Below are positions 1-8,772 of a DNA stretch of 64,000 bases, one piece after another (position 1 is the stretch's first letter; each line of letters opens with the position of its first letter). This stretch comes from Symbiodolus clandestinus. GTDB taxonomy: Bacteria; Pseudomonadota; Gammaproteobacteria; Enterobacterales; G038960095. The notes beneath the pieces are model-generated. The model saw only the letters and a list, made by a program, of their open reading frames with translations. It was not told where the DNA came from and did no database searches. Where the stretch lies: assembly GCA_038960095.1 (NCBI GenBank), contig CP152425.1:1178001-1242000 (forward strand), given 5' to 3'. A program made the translations under genes and the position numbers.

Positions 1-541
1 ACAATAACTCCAGTGCCATAGGCCGTCCAACAATATTGGAGGCACCCACTATCACGGCATCTAGGCCAGCTAATGAACGTCCCGTTAATGCCAGCAGCTG
101 CATAATTCCTTGGGGCGTGCAAGGGCAAAGCAATGGGGCACGCTGGCATAACCGTCCGATATTATACGGATGAAAGCCATCTACATCTTTATCAGGGCGA
201 ATAGCTTCTAATATTTGCGCAGTATCGATATGGGGTGGTAAAGGCAGCTGCACTAAGATACCATCCACTTGTGGATCGCTATTCAGTTGATTAATTTGGG
301 TTATAAGGGCTTCGGTTGTCAGCGTATTTGATGCAGGATAAACGGTTGAATAGAAACCGACTGATTCACATGCCTGCTGTTTTTTAGTGACATAAAGGTG
401 AGAAGCTGGTTGATCGCCAACTACAATCACAGCAATACCAGGTGGCCGGAGTTGAGCTTGTCGTCGGGCATCTACTTGCTGGGCGATTTTTTGGGTAATT
501 TTTTGGGCTAAAGCTTTACCGTCCAGTCGCTGTGCGGTCAT
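1..541 (-). CDS. folD: FolD, methylenetetrahydrofolate dehydrogenase/cyclohydrolase (partial)
   Basis: This is the N-terminal 180 codons of FolD, reading leftward and cut off by the window edge. FolD is a bifunctional cytosolic enzyme that interconverts 5,10-methylene- and 10-formyl-tetrahydrofolate for purine, thymidylate and formyl-Met synthesis. The start is the ATG whose complement occupies 539-541, giving MTAQRLDGKALAQ. Visible family signatures are the substrate region with SHLYVTKKQQACESVG (including the catalytic-type YxxxK), VDGILVQLPLP near residue 100, and the start of the NADP-binding segment with VIVGASNIVGRPMA. No frameshift is seen in the visible part. It has no close operon partner: the next gene ends 70 bp upstream. 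Identification is secure; the C-terminal third is not in view. Confidence 0.95.
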   Translation of the reverse strand, partial: MTAQRLDGKALAQKITQKIAQQVDARRQAQLRPPGIAVIVVGDQPASHLYVTKKQQACESVGFYSTVYPASNTLTTEALITQINQLNSDPQVDGILVQLPLPPHIDTAQILEAIRPDKDVDGFHPYNIGRLCQRAPLLCPCTPQGIMQLLALTGRSLAGLDAVIVGASNIVGRPMALELL

Positions 542-611
542 GGATTAGAATACTCCTAGATAACTGAAAAAATTGATTAAGGCACTATTGTGACAAAACT
601 GCAAGAATTTG

Positions 612-1436
612 TCAGGTGGAATTGGCAATTCCGGTAGAAGCATCTATCGACTGTAGTTGAATGCCAGCGCTGTGCAGCTCAAGCTCACAAGTGGTGAATA
701 AGTTTCTCAATAATTGGAGACGTTGAGGTTGGCTATTGAGTAATGTAGGAGTTAACTTCAATAAATCACGGTCTGTAGCAGGAAAAGTTAATGCATCGTA
801 TTCTATATGCACCGCGGATAGAACAGCAACTCCTTCACCAATTTTAATAGTGATGATGGCTGCAGCCGGCGATTCAGTAATTTCTTCATATTCAGCAATC
901 ACTGTTACGTCAGGATATTTTTCGGCCTCTATAAAGTGAGGGCCGCCATTGTAAAAAACTTCAAAAATCGCTGATGGATCGAATGCTCGTAATCGAAGAC
1001 GGGCACAACGAGCACTGCAATTCCCATTATAACTGTGGGGACCAAATAGTGGTCCCACCGCTGTTCCCGCAAAAAAGCCAAGCGGTCGATGACCGGCGAT
1101 AGCGAGGGCGCCCCCCTGATCGAATTCAATAGATGCTGAAGCATAATAGGCTCCAGCACAAATGCCTAAATACTTGCCGCCTTGTGCCACATATTGCTTA
1201 ATGGATTGGTTCGCTTGCCCCTGTAAACGTTTCAGATAAAAGCGATCAGTGCCTCCTGGGATCACCAATAAAACGGCATCGGTTTTCCACTGCCCCTGGG
1301 CTATTTCTTGTGCATTAATGTGCTTAATCAGATAATGTTGGCTCAGTAGATTTTTTAAACAGCGTTCGGTCTGATAGAATGCTTGCTGACTCACACCACT
1401 ATCATTATACAGATAAATGGTGAATGGCAGCTTCAT
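612..1436 (-). CDS. BPL_N domain (class I glutamine amidotransferase-like) protein
   Basis: A protein of about 274 residues resembling the BPL_N family (the N-terminal domain of eukaryotic biotin-protein ligase), which has a glutamine-amidotransferase-like fold. The nucleophile-elbow motif GKYLGICAGAYYAS is present, with the candidate nucleophilic Cys in GICAG, preceded by the VIPGGTDRFYL strand-loop typical of the fold. Biochemical function is not established for bacterial stand-alone members, so no reaction is claimed. The frame is open from 1484, but the upstream part overlaps the end of uvrB; MKLPFTIYLYND at 1436, 17 bp after the uvrB stop, is the more likely start (1451 is an alternative). 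It lies immediately downstream of uvrB on the same strand and may be co-transcribed with it. Confidence 0.75.
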   Translation of the reverse strand: MKLPFTIYLYNDSGVSQQAFYQTERCLKNLLSQHYLIKHINAQEIAQGQWKTDAVLLVIPGGTDRFYLKRLQGQANQSIKQYVAQGGKYLGICAGAYYASASIEFDQGGALAIAGHRPLGFFAGTAVGPLFGPHSYNGNCSARCARLRLRAFDPSAIFEVFYNGGPHFIEAEKYPDVTVIAEYEEITESPAAAIITIKIGEGVAVLSAVHIEYDALTFPATDRDLLKLTPTLLNSQPQRLQLLRNLFTTCELELHSAGIQLQSIDASTGIANST

Positions 1437-1453
1437 ACTAAGGCCGCTCATCG

Positions 1454-3493
1454 CTAGACCAAAGAACCTTGAGTGCGTAACCATTCGCGGTATTGCTGTC
1501 GCTGATCGCGTAATTCCGCAGCTTGCTCAAATTCAAGATCGCGGGCATGCTGAACCATCTGGCGCTCCAGCTGTTCAAGCAATTTTATCTGCTCTCGGGT
1601 AGAAAGGCGTACCCAGCTCTGTAATCGCTGCTGAACTACTGAATTTTCAGCAGGTTTTCGAGATTTTGGTTTACCGCCGACCTCTAGGATATCAGTAATC
1701 GCTTTTTGTAAGCCACGTGGTACGATGCCGTGGGCTTGGTTATGGGCTTGCTGTTTAACTCGGCGGCGTTCAGTCTCCGCTATCGCCTGCGCCATGGAAT
1801 CGGTAATGCTGTCAGCGTATAAAATGGCTTTACCATGTAAATGGCGAGCAGCCCGCCCGATGGTTTGAATTAATGAGCGCGTAGAACGTAAAAAACCTTG
1901 TTTGTCAGCGTCAAGAATAGCGACCAAGGAAACTTCAGGAATATCTAGACCTTCGCGTAGTAAATTGATGCCAATCAGTACGTCAAAAATTCCTAACCGC
2001 AGATCACGGATGATCTCCATCCGTTCCACGGTGTCAATCTCTGAGTGCAGATAACGCACTTTGACTTGATGCTCTTCCAGATAACTGGTCAAATCTTCAG
2101 CCAACCGTTTAGTTAAAGTGGTTACCAATACCCGCTCTTGTTGAGACACCCGTTGATAGATCTCTGATAGCAGATCATCAACTTGAGTCTTTGCTGGATG
2201 GATTTCTACCTCTGGATCCAATAACCCTGTGGGTCTAACAACTTGATCAATAAGGTTTTCAGCCGATTTTTCCAATTCATAGGCACCCGGTGTTGCTGAG
2301 ACGTATAGCGTTTGCGGTGACCAGGCACTAAATTCTTCGAAGCGCAGTGGGCGATTGTCTAAAGCTGATGGTAAGCGAAAGCCATAGGTTACTAAAGTCT
2401 CTTTGCGAGCCCGATCACCACGATACATTCCACCAATTTGTGGGATAGTGACATGAGATTCGTCAATGATTAATAGACCATCTTTGGGTAAGTAATTAAA
2501 AAGCGTTGGTGGAGGGTCACCAGGCTGACTACCCGATAGATAACGGGAGTAATTCTCTATGCCAGTGCAGTAGCCGAGCTCTTGCATCATTTCAAGATCA
2601 TAGAGCGTTCGTTGTGTTAGGCGCTGTTCTTCAACAAGTTTATTCTCTTGTAATAATTGTTGTCGGCGCTCAGCGAGTTCAAACTTAATCTGCTCAATGG
2701 CCTCAAGGATCCGTTCGCGAGGGGTAACATAGTGATTTTTCGGATAGAGGCTATAGCGGGCAACCGTTTGTTGGACTTGACCCGTTAATGGGTCTAACAG
2801 TAGCAGTTGTTCAATGGTTTGATCAAACAGCTCAATTCGTAGTGCTAAAGTCTCTGAATCTGCTGGATGAACATCGATAATGTCCCCGCGCACGCGAAAG
2901 GTGCCGCGCTGTAACACTTGATCGTTGCGAGTATAGTGCAATTCAGCCAGACGGCGTAATAACGCGCGTTGGTCGAGCGGATCGCCGCGCCGTAAGTGCA
3001 GCATCATCTGCAGATAGAGTTCAGGATCTCCCAAGCCGTAAATGGCCGATACCGAAGCCACTACGATGACATCACGACGCTCCAATAGCGCTTTAGTGGC
3101 TGATAGCCGCATTTGCTCAATATGCTGATTGACGGAAGCGTCTTTATCAATAAAAGTATCAGTGCTGGGAACATAGGCCTCAGGCTGATAATAATCATAA
3201 TAAGAAACGAAGTATTCCACTGCATTATCAGGAAAAAATCCCTTCATTTCTCCATAGAGTTGAGCGGCTAAAGTCTTATTCGGCGCCATCAATAGAGTGG
3301 GGCGATTGAGTTGAGCAACCACATTGGCAATGGTAAAAGTTTTACCGGTACCGGTAGCACCCAATAGTGTTTGATAAGCAAGTCCGTGTTGAAGCCCCTC
3401 AACCAAGCAACGGATGGCCTCGGGTTGATCTCCCGCCGGTTTAAAGTTGCTTTGCAGGTGAAAGGGGCGTTGAGGTTTTGGAGTAGCGCTCAT
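1454..3493 (-). CDS. uvrB: UvrB, excinuclease ABC subunit B
   Basis: UvrB is the damage-verification helicase-like subunit of nucleotide excision repair; it is loaded by UvrA and recruits UvrC. The 679-residue product is full length for the family. Visible motifs are Walker A LLGATGTGKTFT (about residues 43-54), the beta-hairpin region YVSYYDYYQPEAYVPSTDTF, the DEAD-type motif LLIIDESH, SATPG, the C-terminal helicase block with NLLREGLDIPEVSLVAILDAD and QTIGRAARH, and a C-terminal UVR domain (REQIKLLEQLERQMVQHARDLEFEQAAELRD) that contacts UvrC. The start MSATPKPQRPF is well placed. The downstream BPL_N gene follows closely. I saw no motif degradation, so this gene is probably functional. Confidence 0.98.
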   Translation of the reverse strand: MSATPKPQRPFHLQSNFKPAGDQPEAIRCLVEGLQHGLAYQTLLGATGTGKTFTIANVVAQLNRPTLLMAPNKTLAAQLYGEMKGFFPDNAVEYFVSYYDYYQPEAYVPSTDTFIDKDASVNQHIEQMRLSATKALLERRDVIVVASVSAIYGLGDPELYLQMMLHLRRGDPLDQRALLRRLAELHYTRNDQVLQRGTFRVRGDIIDVHPADSETLALRIELFDQTIEQLLLLDPLTGQVQQTVARYSLYPKNHYVTPRERILEAIEQIKFELAERRQQLLQENKLVEEQRLTQRTLYDLEMMQELGYCTGIENYSRYLSGSQPGDPPPTLFNYLPKDGLLIIDESHVTIPQIGGMYRGDRARKETLVTYGFRLPSALDNRPLRFEEFSAWSPQTLYVSATPGAYELEKSAENLIDQVVRPTGLLDPEVEIHPAKTQVDDLLSEIYQRVSQQERVLVTTLTKRLAEDLTSYLEEHQVKVRYLHSEIDTVERMEIIRDLRLGIFDVLIGINLLREGLDIPEVSLVAILDADKQGFLRSTRSLIQTIGRAARHLHGKAILYADSITDSMAQAIAETERRRVKQQAHNQAHGIVPRGLQKAITDILEVGGKPKSRKPAENSVVQQRLQSWVRLSTREQIKLLEQLERQMVQHARDLEFEQAAELRDQRQQYREWLRTQGSLV

Positions 3494-3528
3494 AGACTAT
3501 CAGGTGTTACTAAGGGGCTTTGAAAAAG

Positions 3529-4191
3529 TTAAGGATTGTTAGAACGACTAACGGTTACCATTGCTGGTCGCAATAGCCTATTGTGTAATTGATAACCTTT
3601 TTGCATCACGGTCACCACATGATTGGTAGGCATCTCGGCGTTATCAACAACAGCCATTGCTTCATGCTGTTCCGGATTAAAAGGCTCACCAGGTATTCCA
3701 ACAGCAGTCACCTGCTGTTTATTTAAAGTCTCTTGCAGCGAGTGATAGGTTAATTCAATGCCTTCAAGCAGTTTGTCTAATAATTCTAATTTCTCCTGAG
3801 TAGGTGAGTTGATCAACTGTTTTCCTAAAGCCATCGCATGCTCAAAGCTATCAACAACCGGCAACAGTGATTTGACAAATTTTTCAATAGAAAATCTATG
3901 TGCCTTTTCTAACTCTTGGCCAGCACGGCGCTGTAAATTTTGCTGTTCAGCCAGATGGCGCAGCTGAGATTCTTGCTGCTGTTGAAGTCTATTTTGTAAA
4001 TCAGCAAGTTGAGTCTGCAATTGCTTGATTTGTTCATAAAGTTCCGTTGGCTGCGATGGGGTTACGTGAGCAGTGTTGGTGGGGGACTCAGTAGCCGGTG
4101 AAGCAGTGGTGGTAGCGGTTTGTAGAGTCTCTGGTATGGAAATTTCAGTAGCTGCCTGATTAGGCGTCATTGGGGGCTTTTCATTACTCAT
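3529..4191 (-). CDS. grpE: GrpE, nucleotide exchange factor of DnaK
   Basis: GrpE releases ADP from DnaK and sets the pace of the Hsp70 chaperone cycle in the cytoplasm. The product has an acidic, low-complexity N-terminus, a long coiled coil (about residues 45-110, rich in Gln and Leu) and the conserved C-terminal beta domain with FNPEQHEAMAVV and a terminal segment (GYQLHNRLLRPAMVTVS) typical of GrpE. The frame is open from 4212 and three in-frame ATGs exist; MSNEKPP at 4191 is chosen by similarity to other GrpE starts, but none has a strong ribosome-binding site. A near-consensus sigma-32 promoter lies about 57-84 bp upstream, which fits heat-shock control. It is divergent from nadK, the usual enteric arrangement. 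Confidence 0.95.
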   Translation of the reverse strand: MSNEKPPMTPNQAATEISIPETLQTATTTASPATESPTNTAHVTPSQPTELYEQIKQLQTQLADLQNRLQQQQESQLRHLAEQQNLQRRAGQELEKAHRFSIEKFVKSLLPVVDSFEHAMALGKQLINSPTQEKLELLDKLLEGIELTYHSLQETLNKQQVTAVGIPGEPFNPEQHEAMAVVDNAEMPTNHVVTVMQKGYQLHNRLLRPAMVTVSRSNNP

Positions 4192-4247
4192 AGTCATAAT
4201 TATATCTGCCATTATGTTAGGTAGCCAATGCTAGTTTAATTGTTTTA

Positions 4248-4275
4248 TTATGGGGTTCGATATTGCTGTTTCAAG
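4248..4275 (-). promoter_or_regulatory. Sigma-32 (RpoH) heat-shock promoter of grpE
   Basis: On the minus strand the sequence reads CTTGAAA (4275-4269), 13 bp, then CCCCATAA (4255-4248). This matches the RpoH consensus (CTTGAAA, 13-14 bp, CCCCATnT) almost perfectly and is oriented into grpE, a classic sigma-32 regulon member. It is seen directly in the sequence; activity is inferred. Confidence 0.9.
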
Positions 4276-4334
4276 AGAATACGGCATGAGTGAAGCATTA
4301 ATTTTCGCTATTGCCAGCACAGGGCAGTTTGAAC

Positions 4335-5222
4335 ATGGAAAGAGAGTTTAGCACAATTGGGCTGATAGGTCTGCCTAGAAATAGCCATGGAGTATCAACA
4401 CATCTTCAATTGTATTCCTGGCTGCAGCAGGCAGGTTATCGAGTATTAGTTGAATCACCAGTTGCTGAAAAGTTAGGTATGGTGAAGGGCTCCCAAGCTT
4501 CTTTGAGCGAGATTGGCCAACAGGCTGATTTAGTGGTGGTGGTTGGTGGTGATGGCAACATGCTCAGCGCAGCCAAAGCCTTGGCTGCTACCAACAGCCG
4601 ACTGATTGGGGTCAATCGAGGCCATCTAGGATTTTTAACCGATCTAGATCCAGCGATGGCAAAGTCTCAGCTGGCCGCCGTTTTAGCTGGGGAGTATCGC
4701 CAAGAGCAGCGCTTGCTTTTAGAGGTAAAAGTTAATGATATTGATCAGCAATGCCGACATAAAAGTTTTGTTGTTAATGAGGTAGTACTCCACCCTGACC
4801 AAGTTGCTTGTATGGTAGAGTTTGAGGTTTATATTGATAGTCGCTTTGCTTTCGCTCAGCGAGCCGACGGGCTTATCATTGCAACTCCCACCGGTTCTAC
4901 GGCTTACGCGCTCTCTGGAGGTGGTCCTATTGTAGTCCCCACCCTAAATGCGATGATCGTGATGCCGATGTTTCCACATACTCTCTCTGCCAGGCCACTG
5001 GTCATTGATGGTGACAGTTGTATTCAGCTTTATTTTTCTGCATCGACGACCACACGGCCTTTGGCACTCAGTTGCGATGGGCATACCCAACTAGCCATTC
5101 AGTTAGGTGAGCATGTGGTTATTCGAAAAAGTAGCTATCAATGGTCATTAATTCACCCCCTGGATTATGACTATTTTAACCGTTTAAGTAATAAAATGGG
5201 TTGGTTAAAAAAGTTATTTTAA
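4335..5222 (+). CDS. nadK: NAD kinase
   Basis: NadK phosphorylates NAD to NADP using ATP in the cytosol. The 295-residue product carries the GGDGN motif (LVVVVGGDGNMLSAAKAL), NRGHLGFLTDLDP, the NEVVLHP segment, and TPTGSTAYALSGGGPI, all diagnostic of NadK, and is full length. The frame opens earlier (4311), but MEREFSTIGLIG at 4335 aligns with the family N-terminus and is preferred. It is divergent from grpE, as in E. coli. After its stop there are about 390 bp without a convincing gene before tRNA-Ala. No anomalies were seen. Confidence 0.97.
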   Translation: MEREFSTIGLIGLPRNSHGVSTHLQLYSWLQQAGYRVLVESPVAEKLGMVKGSQASLSEIGQQADLVVVVGGDGNMLSAAKALAATNSRLIGVNRGHLGFLTDLDPAMAKSQLAAVLAGEYRQEQRLLLEVKVNDIDQQCRHKSFVVNEVVLHPDQVACMVEFEVYIDSRFAFAQRADGLIIATPTGSTAYALSGGGPIVVPTLNAMIVMPMFPHTLSARPLVIDGDSCIQLYFSASTTTRPLALSCDGHTQLAIQLGEHVVIRKSSYQWSLIHPLDYDYFNRLSNKMGWLKKLF

Positions 5223-5609
5223 CCTTGCTGAGCAAACATAAATTTGGCAATGATTCAGAGTGATTAGTAAGCTAGAGCATTAAAGAGAACTTACAAAAAT
5301 CTATGGAGAGATGGGGCCTCAGTAGACAACAATTTTTTGTTGACTCACAGCACCCTCCCACCTATGATGCCAGCGTCTTAGTTTTCTGTGAACAGACTTC
5401 TTAAAGAAACCTACGGAATTTTCCATCTATAGCCTAGTTTGGGTGGAGATAGATAGTATTAGCAGAACTGTCGGATTATCGAGCAGTTTTGCAAAGTGTT
5501 CCGCTATGGCGCGTGGTGCCATAGCGAGATGACCTAGTCGCTAACTGGGTTGGGTCATTCAACGCCCTCTTTAATGACTCGTTATTTAGTGGTGGGAACC
5601 TATCACAAT
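5223..5609. other. Gene-poor spacer between nadK and tRNA-Ala
   Basis: No convincing reading frame is present. It holds two hairpins: an imperfect 9-bp stem at 5324-5332/5337-5345 (loop TTTT) and a perfect 8-bp stem GCTATGGC/GCCATAGC at 5503-5510/5518-5525 with a 7-nt loop. Neither is followed by a T-run on the plus strand, so neither is a clear terminator. Nothing else was recognised. Confidence 0.5.
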
Positions 5610-5685
<76 letters not shown>

Positions 5686-5754
5686 TTATTGGTGATCGGT
5701 AGTTAAAAAAGCTGATACCCAAAAACCTGCCTAGTTGTCTACAATTTAAAAGGC

Positions 5755-6476
5755 TTGCTAAAGGTGGCTGTGGAGTGCAATGACACGGTAGTTGTCAAGT
5801 TAGGTAGTAGCGTATTGACCGCTGGTCGTCAGCAACTCAATCGCCCATTGATGTTAGAGTTAGTACGCCAATGCGTAGCAATCCAGCAGTTAAAACATCA
5901 AGTTATCATCGTTACCTCAGGAGCTATTGCTGCTGGCCATGCCCATTTAGGGAACCCCTCCCTGCCCAATACCATTACTAGTAAACAGCTACTAGCTGCC
6001 GTAGGGCAAACCCGGTTGATTCAACTTTGGGAGCAGCTGTTTTCGCTCTATGATCGCTCCATCGGTCAAATGCTACTCACCCGTGCTGATCTTGAAGATC
6101 GAGAACGGTTTTTAAATGCTCGTGATACTTTGCTGAGCCTGTTACAACAGGGTATTATTCCCGTTATTAATGAAAACGATGCGGTAGTCACCACTGAGAT
6201 AAATTTTGGCGATAACGATAACTTAAAGGAAGTTCATTGTTACCCAAAGGCATTCAGGTGATTCACGGTCACTTTACGCGAGGTGAAGTCGTTCGGCTGG
6301 TGACAGGGCAAGGCCTTGAGATTGCTAGAGGAGTTAGTCGTTATGCCAGCGAAGCATTACAAGGAATTCAAGGACAGCACTCTGCAGAAATTCAGCGAAG
6401 ACTGGGATACACTTACGGTCCAGTGGTGATTCACCGTGACGATATGATCTTTTGTGAACCGAGGAGCCTATGCTAA
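5755..6476 (+). pseudogene. proB: Broken proB (glutamate 5-kinase), internal deletion plus frame change
   Basis: ProB makes gamma-glutamyl phosphate, the first step of proline synthesis. The first part (from about 5764; no in-frame ATG, GTG or TTG starts only) encodes a normal N-terminal kinase region: VVKLGSSVLT, VTSGAIAAG, SKQLLAAVGQ, RADLEDRERFLNARDT, INENDAV and FGDNDNL. Immediately after NDNL (about 6225) the sequence jumps, in another frame, to GSSLLPKGI (6228 onward), the linker before the C-terminal PUA domain, which then runs normally to HRDDMI. Compared with the E. coli protein, roughly 120 codons covering the second half of the kinase domain are missing, and the junction shifts the frame, so the kinase reads into a stop at about 6261. 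An active enzyme is very unlikely. proA follows with a 7-bp overlap and is intact. Confidence 0.93.
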
Positions 6477-7723
6477 AAGAGATGGGAGTTCAGGCACGGC
6501 AGGCCTCTGCTTGCTTGGCACGGTTAATGTCGAAAGAGAAGAATCGAGCACTTTTTTTGATTGCCGAGGCCTTAGAACGGGAGCAATCCGCTATCTTGCT
6601 AGCCAACCAACAGGACTTGGAAGCTGCCCAGCAACTCAGTTATAGTGCGGCATTGCTGGACCGTTTACGGTTAACGCCACAGCGATTAGCCTTACTTCAG
6701 CAAGCACTGCAACAAGTTATCCAGTTGCCAGATCCTCTTGAACAGCCGGCAGAATATCAAATTTTGCCGAGCGGTTTACAACTGAAACGCCAACGAGTCC
6801 CCATCGGAGTCATTGGTGTCATTTATGAATTACGACCTAATGTTACTCTTGATGTTTCAGCATTGTGCCTTAAGAGTGGTAATGCGGTTATACTACGTGG
6901 CGGTAAGGAGACCCAGCAGACTAACCATTGTCTAGTTACTATTATTCATCAGGCGTTAATACGCAGTCAAATCGATCCAACTGCTGTCCAGTTAATACCT
7001 TCGGCGGATCGTCGCTGGGTTAATGAATTAATTTGTGCGGATAAGAGTGTGGACTTATTGATTACTCGAGGTGGAGAAGCATTGCATCGCTTATGCCGTG
7101 AACAAGCCACGGTACCAGTGATTAATGGAGGAGCCGGTATTTGCCATCTATTTGTTGATGCCAGTGCTGATTTAGAGCGTAGTTTGCCATTGATCCTTAA
7201 TGCCAAGGTGCAGCAGCCTAGCACCTGCAACGCTCTAGAAACGCTGTTAGTGCATCGATCAATTGCTAGTAAATTATTACCACTCTTAAGCGAAGCATTA
7301 GCGCTCAATGAAGTCACTTTACACGCTGATCCTGCTGCCATTACCTGGTTATCTCGAGGCCCAGCTAAAGTTCGGCCTCTTTGTAAGGAAGAGTTGGATC
7401 AAGAGTGGCTGTCACTCGATCTCAATCTTTGTCTAGTAGAGGATATCGATGAAGCGATAATGCATATTCATCATCACAGTAGTGGCCATTCTGAAGGTAT
7501 TTTAACTCAGGATGCTAGCCATGCTCAGCGGTTTACTCAGGAAATCGATGCGGCAGTCGTTTATGTCAACGCTAGTTCCCGGTTTCCCGATGGCGGACAA
7601 TTTGGGATAGGAGCTGAAATGGCAATCAGCACACAAAAATTACATGTACGGGGTCCCATGGGGTTAGAATCATTAACCACTGTAAAATGGATTGCTGAAG
7701 GTGATTATTTGGTACGCAATTAA
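6470..7723 (+). CDS. proA: ProA, gamma-glutamyl phosphate reductase
   Basis: ProA reduces gamma-glutamyl phosphate with NADPH to glutamate semialdehyde, step two of proline synthesis. The 417-residue product is full length, with the aldehyde-dehydrogenase-type fold signatures: PIGVIGVIYELRPNVT, LKSGNAVILRGGKE, the catalytic Cys in PSTCNALETLL (about residue 255), SGHSEGI and the C-terminal VYVNASSRFPDGGQFGIGAEMAIST. The gene overlaps the end of broken proB and precedes tRNA-Thr(CGT), the arrangement of E. coli proBA-thrW. With proB broken, its substrate would need another source; an intact ProA may be a recent leftover or be supplied by another kinase or by the host. Confidence 0.97.
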   Translation: MLKEMGVQARQASACLARLMSKEKNRALFLIAEALEREQSAILLANQQDLEAAQQLSYSAALLDRLRLTPQRLALLQQALQQVIQLPDPLEQPAEYQILPSGLQLKRQRVPIGVIGVIYELRPNVTLDVSALCLKSGNAVILRGGKETQQTNHCLVTIIHQALIRSQIDPTAVQLIPSADRRWVNELICADKSVDLLITRGGEALHRLCREQATVPVINGGAGICHLFVDASADLERSLPLILNAKVQQPSTCNALETLLVHRSIASKLLPLLSEALALNEVTLHADPAAITWLSRGPAKVRPLCKEELDQEWLSLDLNLCLVEDIDEAIMHIHHHSSGHSEGILTQDASHAQRFTQEIDAAVVYVNASSRFPDGGQFGIGAEMAISTQKLHVRGPMGLESLTTVKWIAEGDYLVRN

Positions 7724-7768
7724 CGGGAGATAAGTGTGGTTGGTAGTATCCATTAAAATCTGATTTTA

Positions 7769-7844
7769 GCCGGTATAGCTCAGTAGGTAGAGCAGCGCAT
7801 TCGTAATGCGAAGGTTGTAGGTTCAACTCCTATTACCGGCACCA
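7769..7844 (+). tRNA. tRNA-Thr(CGT)
   Basis: A complete 76-nt tRNA with encoded CCA, acceptor stem GCCGGTA/TACCGGC, D arm TAGCTCAGTAGGTAGAGC, anticodon region CATTCGTAATG carrying CGT, and T arm GTAGGTTCAACTCCTAT. It is close in sequence and in position (just after proA) to E. coli thrW. Confidence 0.96.
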
Positions 7845-7850
7845 ACTTAA

Positions 7851-8069
7851 GCTGAAGTAGAAAAAATTGCCATATGGATTAATGCTAAGAAAATTGTACA
7901 ATTAAACCAAGGTACTTCTTTAACGATGTCACAAGCTAAAATTAATGGTATTTATCAAGATGGTGCCCTATTAATAGAATCAAATAGCGCTTGCTCAGCT
8001 TTCTTTTTTATGTTTATCACCCAAACATTAGATACTGACTCATCAGGTGATCCATTGATAAATAATTAA
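7851..8069 (+). other. Open 72-codon frame without a good start, possible gene remnant
   Basis: Directly after tRNA-Thr a frame stays open for 72 codons, beginning right after a TAA and ending at 8067-8069. The deduced peptide begins AEVEKIAIWINAKK and includes MSQAKINGIYQDGAL near the middle; the only early ATG is at that MSQ. It does not match a family I recognise. Its average composition and length suggest the tail of a degraded gene, perhaps inserted at the tRNA 3' end, but a chance open frame in AT-rich DNA cannot be excluded. The rest of 7845-8171 holds nothing identifiable. Confidence 0.3.
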
Positions 8070-8171
8070 TAACCATTTTAGGCTAATCGACGAAAATTCT
8101 ATTTCGTATTGAATAATGGGTATGACTTAGGCTGTTTAGAACAGGGAATCTTTATTCTCTATTGAGGCTTA

Positions 8172-8696
8172 TTAAATAAAGCTTGGTAAAAATTGTGATT
8201 GAAAGATAAACATTCTAATGGCATTGCGATATTGTCCATTAATAAAAAACTCATGTTTGAGCTCGCCCTCTTTTTGAAATCCAATTTTTTGATAAAGATG
8301 AATTGCTTTTTTATTTTCACTGTCGACGACCAAATAAATTTTATAAAGGTTAAGTACTGAAAAAGCATAATTCATTGCTAACCGGATGGCGATGCTGGCA
8401 TAACCATTTCCTTGATGGGCTGGATCAATAATCAGTTGAAACTCAGCTCGCCGGTGAATATGGTTAATTTCTACTAACTCGACTAACCCTAAATTTTCAC
8501 CTTGTTTTTCAATAATAAAACGCCGTTCGCTTTGATCATGAATATGCTTATCGTAGAGATCACAGAGCTCTACATAGGCTTCATAGGCCTCTTCAAACCA
8601 GTAACGCATAACACTTTCAGTATTATCTAGTTTATGCACAAAACGTAAGTCATCGCGTTCTAAAGGTCGTAATCGGACGTTATCGGTTGTTGTCAT
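8172..8696 (-). CDS. speG: SpeG, spermidine N1-acetyltransferase
   Basis: SpeG acetylates spermidine and spermine with acetyl-CoA, lowering toxic polyamine levels. The 174-residue product is a GNAT-fold protein very like enteric SpeG: VRLRPLERDDLRFVHKLDN at the start, RYWFEEAYEAYVEL, YDKHIHDQSERRFI, GLVELVEINHIHRRAEFQL, the acetyl-CoA loop HQGNGYA and a C-terminal GELKHEFFINGQYRNAIRM. The Tyr-rich C-terminal block with the catalytic-type YLVVDSENKKAIHLYQKIGF is present. The C-terminus is somewhat shorter than in E. coli. The gene stands alone on the minus strand. Retention suggests that polyamine homeostasis still matters. Confidence 0.95.
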   Translation of the reverse strand: MTTTDNVRLRPLERDDLRFVHKLDNTESVMRYWFEEAYEAYVELCDLYDKHIHDQSERRFIIEKQGENLGLVELVEINHIHRRAEFQLIIDPAHQGNGYASIAIRLAMNYAFSVLNLYKIYLVVDSENKKAIHLYQKIGFQKEGELKHEFFINGQYRNAIRMFIFQSQFLPSFI

Positions 8697-8772
8697 CAGG
8701 CGAGTGATAGTCGGTAGTTAAGCGTTATCCTTAAGAGGATACCGCTTTAGGCGGTATGGTAGCAACCACAGG

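Noticed and set aside
5503..5525. Hairpin GCTATGGC/GCCATAGC as a terminator or small RNA
   Set aside because: No T-run on the plus strand and no promoter seen; too little support for an RNA gene.
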